DNA of 11,661 bases from Thermoplasmata archaeon (GCA_021845155.1 JAKBSB010000028.1:1-11661); one strand, 5' to 3'; positions 1-6,812 are shown, counted from the stretch's first letter. Notes: a model not told the origin generated them from the sequence alone. Made by a program: numbers and translations.

Positions 1-147
1 TTTACTTTAAAGTTATGGCAATTATATGCTGATTGTCAGATAATTATTTTTTACATCATTTCTTATTGAAAATACAGGATTCTAAAAAATCCATTATGTA
101 TGTAGTAATTAATGTTTTATGAGGAATGACTTTATTGGACTGTTGAG

Positions 148-298
148 ATGTATAGAAGCAGAGAAACACGTAATCTACAGAAACACAAAAATTAGGCATG
201 TTAATATGTGTCAATCCACGGATAACTGCCATAGCTTTTTAGCTATGGCGATCATTCATGAATTGAAGAGAAATCAACCAATTGTTGACAGTGTCTGA
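148..298 (+). pseudogene. Possible decayed 3' end of a DDE transposase (weak)
   Basis: Two short frames follow each other: 148-195 encodes MYRSRETRNLQKHKN, then 206-298 encodes a 30-residue peptide with the core HSFLAMAIIHELKR and a stop at 296-298. A 'YxSRE...' segment followed by a hydrophobic 'FLAL..IY' helix is reminiscent of the C-terminal ends of IS4/IS1634-type transposases. The fragments are not in one frame and no catalytic DDE residues are present, so this would be a dead remnant. It may equally be chance coding in an intergenic region. The hairpin at 228-249 lies within the second frame. Confidence 0.18.
228..249. repeat. Perfect 9-bp inverted repeat with 4-base loop
   Basis: GCCATAGCT at 228-236 and AGCTATGGC at 241-249 are exact reverse complements separated by TTTT. 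It lies about 90 bases before the first gene start and upstream of the TATA box. It could be an end structure left by an IS200/IS605-like element, a terminator hairpin for an upstream gene, or a regulator site. The sequence alone does not decide. Confidence 0.6.
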
Positions 299-312
299 AA
301 TCTGACAACCTT

Positions 313-320
313 AATTATAT
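313..320 (+). promoter_or_regulatory. TATA box of the AGPS-glpA-kinase operon, leaderless start
   Basis: AATTATAT within the run TTAATTATATTAAT is centred about 25 bases before the ATG at 341, the spacing expected if transcription begins at the start codon. There is no Shine-Dalgarno-like sequence before 341, which supports a leaderless mRNA, common for first genes in Thermoplasmatales-type archaea. Confidence 0.6.
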
Positions 321-340
321 TAATGCGATGTTAGTAAATA

Positions 341-1843
341 ATGTCAAAGGTAAACATACTTTATGGTTCAGGAAGCGGATATCTGCTAACACCGGGAATG
401 CGGTATCTCCTCGATTCTTCTCTGGGTAAGACAGATCCTGCGCAGGTCTGGGATGGAATGGTGGAGGTCCCGGACATGGAAAAAGATGGAAATCTTGAAA
501 GAATCCTTGGAACTGTCCTCAAGAAGAACAGTTTCACTATCAACCCTGAGGAGAGGCTTATTCACTCGGTGGGTCAGTCCTCACTTGAGATCTGCAGGAT
601 GAGGGATGGCATATTTCCTGATATGGTTGATGCCGTGGTATTTCCGGAATACCAGGAACTTCAGCCACTCGTGAAACTTGCACTTGAAAAAAATATGCAG
701 ATGACCATATACGGCGGAGGAACATCTGTCACGGGTGGACATATTTTTAAAAGACATGGAACAGTCATTTCCCTTGACACAAAAAAGCTGAAGGAGTTCA
801 GAAGAGGAAGCGGATACGTGGTCCTTGGTGCCGGATTCAGGGGACAGGAAGCTGAGAATCTGCTCAATACCCATGGCCTGACTCTTGGAAACTTTCCAGA
901 ATCCATGCAGTTCTCCACCATAGGGGGATGGATTGCTACGAAGGCTTCAGGACAGGAATCAAACCAGTACGGTGACATTGAAAATATACTTCTCTCAGCA
1001 AAAATATTAAGATCTGACGGAGAAATAGTGCAACCGGCAATTCCAAGGGAGAGTGCAGGACTTGATGGAAGGGAACTCGCCCTTGGAAGTGAGGGAAGGC
1101 GTGGACTTGTGACGGAAGCGGCGCTGAAAACCTACAGATCGCCTGCAAACAGGTCTTTTTCTTCATATTTTTTCAGGAGTTTCAGTGATGGGGTAAAGGC
1201 CATAAGAAAACTGAAGAATATTCCGTCAGTGCTGAGACTCTCAGATGGACCTGAAACCGCATTCTCAATAGACGCGGCGGATGACAGCACAATGAAGAAA
1301 GTGCTTAAGGGCTATATCAGTGTGAGAGGTGCACAGAAAGGTTCAATGCTGATTGTTATGAATAATGATGCCAGTGCACTTATGAATATCCCGGGTGCAA
1401 TATACACCGGACCTGCAATAGGGAGGAGATGGTTCAGGGAACGCTACCTGAGGCCATATCTTGGAAATGAGCTGTGGAAAAGAGGTATAGTTCCCGACAC
1501 CCTTGAGACATCGGTTTCGTGGGACAATGTTGAAACGATCCATTCAAGAGTTTCAGAAGTTTTCAATGAAAAAATGTCTGAAATGGGATTAAAGGGCATT
1601 ATTCTCTCACACCTATCCCATGTTTACAGCTCCGGATCGTCAGTATATTTCACCTTCATGATAAAAAAATGCAACCCGGGAAATCTTTCCGAACTGAGGG
1701 ACGCCATGGTCAGAACTTTCCTTCAGTGCGGAGGGAGCATTTCGCATCATCATGGACTTGGTACATATCTTTCAGAATACGTTGAAGAACCCCTAAAAAC
1801 CATTGAGAAATGTATGCATGATCCTCTATTTTCAAGGGAATGA
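341..1843 (+). CDS. FAD-linked oxidase, alkyl-DHAP synthase (AGPS)-type
   Basis: A 500-residue flavoprotein of the FAD_binding_4 (VAO/PCMH) fold that most resembles alkyldihydroxyacetonephosphate synthase, which swaps the acyl group of acyl-DHAP for a fatty alcohol to form the glycerol ether bond without net redox change. Visible marks in order: an AGPS-like lead-in (RLIHSVGQSSLEICRMRDG, 72-90), the FAD pyrophosphate loop YGGGTSVTGG (124-133), FSTIGGWIATKASG (191-204), NQYGDIE (208-214), GSEGRRGLVTEA (249-260), DTLETSVSWDNV (386-397), SSVYFTF (433-439) and GGSISHHHGLG (464-474). By alignment from memory to human AGPS, the catalytic Arg (R299), Tyr (Y436) and the HHH loop (469-471) are all kept. 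It lacks the long eukaryotic N-terminus and ends soon after the HHH loop, with only a stub (MHDPLF) of the usual C-terminal DPxxxxxN segment. First gene of the operon; its stop overlaps the next start as ATGA. A generic glycolate/lactate-type oxidase is less likely given the HHH motif. Confidence 0.8.
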   Translation: MSKVNILYGSGSGYLLTPGMRYLLDSSLGKTDPAQVWDGMVEVPDMEKDGNLERILGTVLKKNSFTINPEERLIHSVGQSSLEICRMRDGIFPDMVDAVVFPEYQELQPLVKLALEKNMQMTIYGGGTSVTGGHIFKRHGTVISLDTKKLKEFRRGSGYVVLGAGFRGQEAENLLNTHGLTLGNFPESMQFSTIGGWIATKASGQESNQYGDIENILLSAKILRSDGEIVQPAIPRESAGLDGRELALGSEGRRGLVTEAALKTYRSPANRSFSSYFFRSFSDGVKAIRKLKNIPSVLRLSDGPETAFSIDAADDSTMKKVLKGYISVRGAQKGSMLIVMNNDASALMNIPGAIYTGPAIGRRWFRERYLRPYLGNELWKRGIVPDTLETSVSWDNVETIHSRVSEVFNEKMSEMGLKGIILSHLSHVYSSGSSVYFTFMIKKCNPGNLSELRDAMVRTFLQCGGSISHHHGLGTYLSEYVEEPLKTIEKCMHDPLFSRE

Positions 1844-3222
1844 ACATGGAGAAAGAATTCTCGGCATCAACAAGAGAACGTGATCTGGATTCTCTTGGAG
1901 AGACTGTCTTTGATGCAGTAATAATAGGAGGAGGAATAATCGGATCAGGTTGTGCCAGCATACTGTCACAGCTGGGCCTGAAGCCCCTGCTTCTTGAGAA
2001 AAATGATTTTGCCTCGGGCACAAGCTCAGGTTCTTCAAAACTGATCCATGGCGGGATCAGATATCTTGATCAGGGAAAATTGCTCCTGACGCGAAATCTT
2101 CTGAAGGAGAGAAATTATCTCCTTGAGAATTCAGAACTTGTCAGACCCGTAGAATTCCGGATACTTACCGGTTCCGGATCATGGAAGCCCTGGAAGATAC
2201 GGCTTGGCCTGATCTTATACAGAATACTTGGAGGGAAGAATAAGTTTCCCGTATTTTTTAAAAACACCGGTGAGTATGGTTCCGGAATTGACGGTTATTT
2301 CACCTACATGGATGCAGTGGCTGATGATGCTGAACTGGTCATTTACAACGTAGTATCAGCCCACAAAAGCGGTTCAATATGCCTGAACTATACCAGGGCG
2401 GAAACAATAGAACGGGATGATGGTGAATTCAGGATTGAGATAAGAGATATGGTCTCTGGAAAAAAGCATATTGCAAGGGGTAGAACGGTGATCAATGCAG
2501 CCGGTCCATGGGCATCGGAGATCATGGGTTTGGCCGGGCTTCAGTTCAGGGAGAAATTCAGGTTGAGCAGAGGGATACACCTCATATTCATGAGAGATTA
2601 CCTGGACACAGGATCAGCTCTGGCCTTCAAGAGCAAAATAGACGGGAGACAGATCTTCATAATCCCGTGGGAACATGTAACCTTACTGGGAACAACTGAC
2701 ACCTTCGTTGAAGATCCGGATCAGCTATCCATACCTGAAAACGAAGTTGAATATCTTCTTGAAAGCGCGAAATATGTTGTGGGGAAACTCGATCGAGAGA
2801 AAGTTGTTGGATCATATTCCGGTATAAGGCCTCTTTACGGTGAAGGTGAAACACCCGGGGAGATATCCAGGGATTTCACTATCGTATCAGACAAAGGCTT
2901 TATCTCTGTTCTGGGTGGGAAGATCACGGACTACAGAAGAGTTTCCAGGCGAGTAGCTCTTGAAACCGCAAAGTATCTCGGCGTAAAGGTCAGGGTAAAG
3001 GGATTGCCCGTGATAGATTACAGCCGTAAGAACTGCAGTGACATTTACCAGCATATATTAAAATACGAATGCCCTCTCTATACTGAGGACGTACTCAGGA
3101 GAAGAACTGGGACAGGGTTGTTCAATCCGGAAAAGAGGGATGAGGAGATTATGAAGATTCGGGAACTTTTCGGGAAAAACATGAAGGATGGTGAACCGGA
3201 TGGCAAACGTCCTGATTCTTAA
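1840..3222 (+). CDS. glpA: FAD-dependent glycerol-3-phosphate dehydrogenase, compact form
   Basis: Oxidises glycerol 3-phosphate (or a close analogue) to dihydroxyacetone phosphate using FAD, passing electrons to the membrane quinone pool in the known family. The 460 residues show the Rossmann FAD motif GGGIIGSG (30-37), the hallmark TSSGSSKLIHGGIRYL (61-76), YMDAVADDAELV (156-167), RGIHLIF (244-250), GTTDT (284-288), SGIRPL (327-332), SRDFT (343-347) and GGKITDYR (359-366). Residues aligning with the substrate site of E. coli GlpD (R74, Y75, H247, R330, R344, K361) are retained. After residue 390 most of the C-terminal helical domain of 500-550-residue GlpD/GlpA proteins is missing; only the TEDVLRRRTGTGLF patch (415-428) remains. 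No membrane helix is evident. Start: ATG 1840 overlaps the previous stop (ATGA); ATG 1846 is an alternative. The 3' end overlaps the next gene, suggesting translational coupling. Confidence 0.88.
   Translation: MNMEKEFSASTRERDLDSLGETVFDAVIIGGGIIGSGCASILSQLGLKPLLLEKNDFASGTSSGSSKLIHGGIRYLDQGKLLLTRNLLKERNYLLENSELVRPVEFRILTGSGSWKPWKIRLGLILYRILGGKNKFPVFFKNTGEYGSGIDGYFTYMDAVADDAELVIYNVVSAHKSGSICLNYTRAETIERDDGEFRIEIRDMVSGKKHIARGRTVINAAGPWASEIMGLAGLQFREKFRLSRGIHLIFMRDYLDTGSALAFKSKIDGRQIFIIPWEHVTLLGTTDTFVEDPDQLSIPENEVEYLLESAKYVVGKLDREKVVGSYSGIRPLYGEGETPGEISRDFTIVSDKGFISVLGGKITDYRRVSRRVALETAKYLGVKVRVKGLPVIDYSRKNCSDIYQHILKYECPLYTEDVLRRRTGTGLFNPEKRDEEIMKIRELFGKNMKDGEPDGKRPDS
3190..3194 (+). promoter_or_regulatory. 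Ribosome binding site deciding the lipid kinase start
   Basis: GGTGA matches the archaeal anti-Shine-Dalgarno (GGAGGTGAT) and ends five bases before ATG 3200. It overlaps the upstream in-frame ATG at 3188, so it argues for 3200 as the true start. Confidence 0.6.
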
Positions 3223-4069
3223 TCCTGTGTCTGGCAGAGGCTACGTGATGGAAAGGTGGCCTGAGATAAAGAAATCACTTCAGGGGCTGGATTACAGCGT
3301 GGTCATAACGGAAAGGCCAGGACATGCAGTAGAGATCGCCAGGGAAGCGGTAAATAACCGTGCAGAATATGTTCTGTGCGCCGGAGGAGACGGTACACTG
3401 AATGAGGCCCTTCAGGCAATGGTGGGAACTGATACGACACTTGTGCCAATCTCAGCAGGCACCGGATCTGATTTCATAAGGAGTGCTCCGCTTGACATGA
3501 ACAGCATTGTTCACATGATAAGGGATCATGAAAAAAAGAGGATTGACTGTGGAATAGTGAGATACCAGGGCGGGGAACGTTACTTCCTCAACATTCTGGA
3601 AATAGGCTTTGGAGCATCGGTAATGCAGAGGGTCAACGCAAGGAAGGATACAAATGCAAAGAATGTATTCGTTAAGTCAGTCCTGAGGGAGCTATGGGAC
3701 CTTAAGTATTATGATCTTGTAATTGGACTGAGCCATGGAACTGAGGATATCAGGGCAACCGAGATGATCATAGCAAACGGCAGATATTTTGGAGGAGGCA
3801 TGAAATCATCACCTGATTCCTTACTGGACGATGGCATTCTGGATGTTCACATAATAAAGGATATTGGAATGATGCGCATGCTCGCCGGACTTTCCAGCCT
3901 CAGAAACGGAAAATACGTGAAAAGGAAAACCGTCAGGAATATGAAACTGAAAAATATAAGTGTGGGAGGGGACCCGGCACCCATAGAGGCTGACGGGGAG
4001 AATCTTGGAACAACACCCGCAATGATTTCAGTTGTTCCGGAATCGGTCTATATTCTCACGGACCGTTAA
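3200..4069 (+). CDS. Diacylglycerol kinase-fold lipid kinase (YegS/DgkB family)
   Basis: An ATP-dependent kinase of the DAGK catalytic fold, 289 residues, the usual length for YegS/DgkB-type bacterial enzymes that phosphorylate a lipid hydroxyl at the inner membrane face. Seen: NPVSGRG (8-14), the nucleotide-binding AGGDGTLNEA (61-70), PISAGTGSDF (83-92), then typical later blocks RYFLNILEIGFGASV, ANGRYFGGGMKSSPDSLLDD and EADGENLGTTP near the C-terminus. No transmembrane segment is visible. An in-frame ATG lies at 3188, but the GGTGA at 3190-3194 and the family start MANVLILNP favour 3200. It overlaps glpA by 23 bases and ends convergently with the threonine dehydratase, sharing TTAA. The substrate cannot be read from sequence; in an archaeon it may be an alkylglycerol, dialkylglycerol or isoprenoid alcohol rather than diacylglycerol. 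Sitting with AGPS- and GlpA-like genes supports a glycerolipid role. Confidence 0.82.
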   Translation: MANVLILNPVSGRGYVMERWPEIKKSLQGLDYSVVITERPGHAVEIAREAVNNRAEYVLCAGGDGTLNEALQAMVGTDTTLVPISAGTGSDFIRSAPLDMNSIVHMIRDHEKKRIDCGIVRYQGGERYFLNILEIGFGASVMQRVNARKDTNAKNVFVKSVLRELWDLKYYDLVIGLSHGTEDIRATEMIIANGRYFGGGMKSSPDSLLDDGILDVHIIKDIGMMRMLAGLSSLRNGKYVKRKTVRNMKLKNISVGGDPAPIEADGENLGTTPAMISVVPESVYILTDR

Positions 4070-5280
4070 CTCACTATCTCGTAGCTGTAACCAAGCTTCC
4101 CTATTTTTTCAATGAGCTGTGCAAGATGATCCTCACCCCTTATGTTAACGCTGAACTTAACGGTCTGGAATCCAACAGGTGTATTCCTTGCAAGATTGTC
4201 TACCTCAGCGTGGAATACGTTTCCTCCAACCTCTGAAATTGCCGACGATATCCTGAAAAGTGTACCGGGACGATCCGGTATCCTGAACTCAAGCCTCACA
4301 AGCTTTGATTCCAGCTCCATGGACTTGAATATGATCTTTGAAAGAAGGAGGAGGTTTATGTTACCTCCGGAAAGTATGCATACGACCTTCTTCCCCTTCA
4401 CGTCAACCTTCCCATCCATAATTGCGGCCAGGCTTGCGGCTCCGGATGGTTCCACAACAATTTTGTTCCTTTCAAGAAGCACATAGATGGCATGTGCAAT
4501 GCTTTCATCCGATACCGTAACTATGTCATCCACGTATTTTGAAACTATTGAAAGAGTTATTTCACCAGGATATTTCACAGATATGCCATCTGCTATGCTG
4601 TTTCCGTTTGTATGGGGAACCACCCTGCCTTCCTGGACAGAGAGACGCATTGAATCTGACATTTCAGATTCGACTCCTATGATCTTTACTGATGGTTTCA
4701 TGAGCCTTGATGCCATGGAAATCCCGGAAATGAGACCTCCTCCACCAACTGGAACAACTATGATGTCGACATCCGGTAGATCCTCAATAATCTCCAGGCC
4801 CACTGTACCCTGTCCGGTTATGACATTTTCATCGTTGAAAGCCTCGATGAAAACACTGTCGTCCATCCTTGCTATCTCGTCAGCCTTCAATTTTGCGTCA
4901 CTGTAATCATTTCCATACAGTACGACTTCTGCACCGTAGTTCTGCACAGCGTTTATCTTGGCAGGTACCGAAGTTTCAGGCATTACTATCTTTGCCTTTA
5001 TGCCATTAAACGAAGCAGCATATGCGACTCCCTGTGCATGGTTACCGGAGCTTGCGGTTATGACCCCTCTCTTTTTCTCTTCAGGTGTGAGTTTTGACAT
5101 ACGGTAAAGTGCACCCCTGGCCTTGAAGGATCCGGTTTTCTGGAAGTTCTCAAGTTTGAGGTATAGTTCGCATCCAAACAACTTTCCAAGAGTGGAGGAT
5201 CTGTACAGGGGTGTTCTGTTGATCTTTCCTTTAAGGTATTCCGAAGCTTCCTGAAAATCATCAAGCTTCAATTCTGTCAC
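4066..5280 (-). CDS. ilvA: Threonine dehydratase (threonine ammonia-lyase) with C-terminal ACT domain
   Basis: PLP-dependent cytosolic enzyme converting L-threonine to 2-oxobutyrate and ammonia (family members usually also act on serine). 404 residues, normal for the single-ACT type. Seen: ENFQKTGSFKARGA (44-57) with PLP lysine K53, ASSGNHAQG (76-84), the phosphate-binding glycine loop GGGGL (179-183), EPSGAA (277-282), SGGN (304-307), and an ACT domain from about residue 328 (RIPDRPGTLFRISSAISEVG) to the end, the likely site of amino-acid feedback. Start is GTG at 5280, overlapping the upstream stop as GTGA; GGAGGT at 5295-5290 lies nine bases ahead and supports it. Third gene of the minus operon. 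The product could feed isoleucine synthesis or serve catabolism; its link with formimino-transfer genes favours amino-acid breakdown, but the ACT domain fits either. Confidence 0.93.
   Translation of the reverse strand: MTELKLDDFQEASEYLKGKINRTPLYRSSTLGKLFGCELYLKLENFQKTGSFKARGALYRMSKLTPEEKKRGVITASSGNHAQGVAYAASFNGIKAKIVMPETSVPAKINAVQNYGAEVVLYGNDYSDAKLKADEIARMDDSVFIEAFNDENVITGQGTVGLEIIEDLPDVDIIVVPVGGGGLISGISMASRLMKPSVKIIGVESEMSDSMRLSVQEGRVVPHTNGNSIADGISVKYPGEITLSIVSKYVDDIVTVSDESIAHAIYVLLERNKIVVEPSGAASLAAIMDGKVDVKGKKVVCILSGGNINLLLLSKIIFKSMELESKLVRLEFRIPDRPGTLFRISSAISEVGGNVFHAEVDNLARNTPVGFQTVKFSVNIRGEDHLAQLIEKIGKLGYSYEIVS
4104..4109 (+). terminator. Oligo-T tract, candidate terminator of the lipid operon
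   Basis: The first T6 run on the plus strand downstream of the stop at 4069 is at 4104-4109, inside the 3' coding end of the convergent threonine dehydratase. Archaeal RNA polymerase can terminate at such runs without a hairpin. There is no intergenic space for any other terminator. Confidence 0.35.
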
Positions 5281-5912
5281 TGTTTTTCAACCTCCGGCTT
5301 AAGGATCCTCATGGTGTTTGCATCGATTTTTTTCATGATTTCCGATGCGTTTTCAAGAAACAGCTTCATCTTGATTTCCTCCATCTCCCTGAATTCCACG
5401 CTCTCAATGCTTTTCAGATTGATGGAGACATTGTAAAGTACTCCCTTTATTGCGCTCTCTGCAAAGAGTCCTGCACATGCCGAATCTGTAATGGCGCTTT
5501 TTATCCCATGCCGGGAGATCAGTTCGGCCATTTCAATTATGCTGTATGATGCTCTGGCAATCTTCCATGGTACCGATATTGCTGTTTTTGATGCCTCCTC
5601 GATCTCCTTTTTCCTTGATCTGGCATTATCTTCGGTGCTTTTGTCCATTCCCCATGCCTTTACAATGAGGTTGAATGCCTCTTCATCCTCGGTCATAAGT
5701 TCCCTGAGTTCTTTCCGTATGGAGATTGATTTTTTTTCGATATGCTCCATCTCCTCCCTGTAACCAGAATAACTTTTCTTGCTTTTGGTAAGGGATGCAA
5801 CCATGGATACAAGTGATGCTGCTGTTATGGACACCATTGCACTTGCTGCTCCACCACCCGGTGCCGGTGAAGGACTTGACAATCTTTCCATAAAGCTGTC
5901 CAGGGTTTCCAT
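5277..5912 (-). CDS. fchA: Formimino-THF cyclodeaminase / methenyl-THF cyclohydrolase family
   Basis: A mostly helical 211-residue protein matching the C-terminal domain of vertebrate FTCD, which converts 5-formimino-THF to 5,10-methenyl-THF and ammonia. Stand-alone family members (FchA) can act as methenyl-THF cyclohydrolase. Seen: the signature PSPAPGGGAASAMVSITAAS (14-33), SLVSMVASLT (33-42), TEDEEAFNLIVKAW (74-87), and the glycine/alanine-rich ITDSACAGLFAESAIKG in the second half. Its ATG directly follows the TAG stop of the formiminotransferase with no gap and in the same frame. GGGGTGA on the minus strand (5923-5917) sits four bases before the start. Its stop overlaps the next start (GTGA). 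Being paired with the formiminotransferase, cyclodeaminase is the favoured activity. Confidence 0.85.
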   Translation of the reverse strand: METLDSFMERLSSPSPAPGGGAASAMVSITAASLVSMVASLTKSKKSYSGYREEMEHIEKKSISIRKELRELMTEDEEAFNLIVKAWGMDKSTEDNARSRKKEIEEASKTAISVPWKIARASYSIIEMAELISRHGIKSAITDSACAGLFAESAIKGVLYNVSINLKSIESVEFREMEEIKMKLFLENASEIMKKIDANTMRILKPEVEKQ

Positions 5913-6812
5913 CTATTCACCCCATACCTTCTTCTCCAGTATCTGACCGGTCTTAAAGTCATTGAGTTGAAGGTAGAACCTGGACACCTCTATCATTGCA
6001 TCCATTGGTACGAGGCCAACAACCTCGGATTCAGCCACAGTGATTCCAAATCTGGATGCTTCCAGTCTGACCATCTCAAATGCCCTGTAAATCGGGGTTT
6101 TCCTGTAATTTGTCAGATTCATGGAAATCTGCACCTTCTTCCTGTCATCCAGGTAAAATGCCAGCGCCTTGACAAATGTAAGCCCTCCGTCCTTTGCCCT
6201 CAGTGATCTGGCTATCTTCTTTCCTGCGGAAAGATCCGTTGAGTTGAGATTGACATTATATGCCACCAGAAAGTCTCTTGCCCCAATTATGGTTGCACCT
6301 TCCTTACCAACCGATGAAGGCCCGAAATCAGGTTTCCATCTTTCGTCCTTAATGGATTCCCTTAGCTGTTCATACTGGAAGTTCCTGCTCCTTATGTCTT
6401 CAAGATTTTTCCTGTCCTGCCTCATGGCCGCCTCGCCATACATGTATACGGGAATGTGAAGTTCATCACCTACTCTACTTCCCAGTTCTCTTGCCAGTTT
6501 TATGCAATCTTCCATGTCCGATCCGGAGAGTGGGATAAATGGTACAACGTCTGATGATCCAAATCTTGGGTGTTCGCCGCTGTGTTTGCTGAGATCTATG
6601 AGTTCTGATGCTTTTTTTATCCCCATGAATGCAGCTTCCACAGCAACTGACTGATCTGCAGTGAATGACACCACACACCGGTTATGGTTCTCATCCATTT
6701 CAACATCAAGAATCCTAACGCCATGGACATCTGAAATTGAGCTGACGATTTTCTCAACCACATCTTTCCTTCTCCCCTCACTGAAGTTCGGGACACATTC
6801 CACCATTTTCAT
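5913..6812 (-). CDS. ftcD: Glutamate formiminotransferase
   Basis: Transfers the formimino group from N-formimino-L-glutamate (a histidine degradation product) to THF, giving 5-formimino-THF and glutamate. The 299 residues correspond to the N-terminal FTCD half, with both subdomains. Seen: VECVPNFSEGR at the start (4-14), DENHNRCVVSF (40-50), and KHSGEHPRFGSSDVVPFIPL (76-95), in which H81 aligns with the catalytic histidine of the mammalian enzyme. Then IPVYMYGEAA, RWKPDFGP, VGKEGATIIGARDFLVAYNVNL, and QISMNLTNY in the second subdomain. First gene of the operon with cyclodeaminase and threonine dehydratase. The start at 6812 is probably leaderless: a TATA box lies about 24 bases upstream and no Shine-Dalgarno is present. 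A second ATG two codons in (6806) is possible. Some bacterial homologues also act on 5-formyl-THF, an alternative housekeeping role here. Confidence 0.92.
   Translation of the reverse strand: MKMVECVPNFSEGRRKDVVEKIVSSISDVHGVRILDVEMDENHNRCVVSFTADQSVAVEAAFMGIKKASELIDLSKHSGEHPRFGSSDVVPFIPLSGSDMEDCIKLARELGSRVGDELHIPVYMYGEAAMRQDRKNLEDIRSRNFQYEQLRESIKDERWKPDFGPSSVGKEGATIIGARDFLVAYNVNLNSTDLSAGKKIARSLRAKDGGLTFVKALAFYLDDRKKVQISMNLTNYRKTPIYRAFEMVRLEASRFGITVAESEVVGLVPMDAMIEVSRFYLQLNDFKTGQILEKKVWGE

Larger units (their letters stand above)
1..340. other. AT-rich non-coding region upstream of the lipid operon
   Basis: No convincing gene is visible on either strand. The stretch is AT-rich. It contains a 10-base palindrome (ACTTTAAAGT, 4-13), two very short plus-strand reading frames (148-195 and 206-298) discussed as a possible transposase relic, a perfect hairpin at 228-249, and the promoter of the gene starting at 341. 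No tRNA-like cloverleaf or repeat array was seen. Confidence 0.6.

Noticed and set aside
3188..3199. Upstream ATG giving a four-residue longer lipid kinase (MVNR extension)
   Set aside because: It overlaps the Shine-Dalgarno GGTGA that is well placed for ATG 3200, and the family normally begins with the NVLILNP strand right after the start.
4487..4906. 139-residue plus-strand reading frame opposite threonine dehydratase
   Set aside because: Antisense to conserved PLP-enzyme motifs, low-complexity Ser/Thr/Met-rich composition, no ribosome binding site or promoter.
5913..5915. TAG between formiminotransferase and cyclodeaminase as a pyrrolysine codon
   Set aside because: Both proteins are complete at the junction, a Shine-Dalgarno precedes the second ATG, and no pyl genes are seen in the window. 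The reductase also ends normally with TAG.
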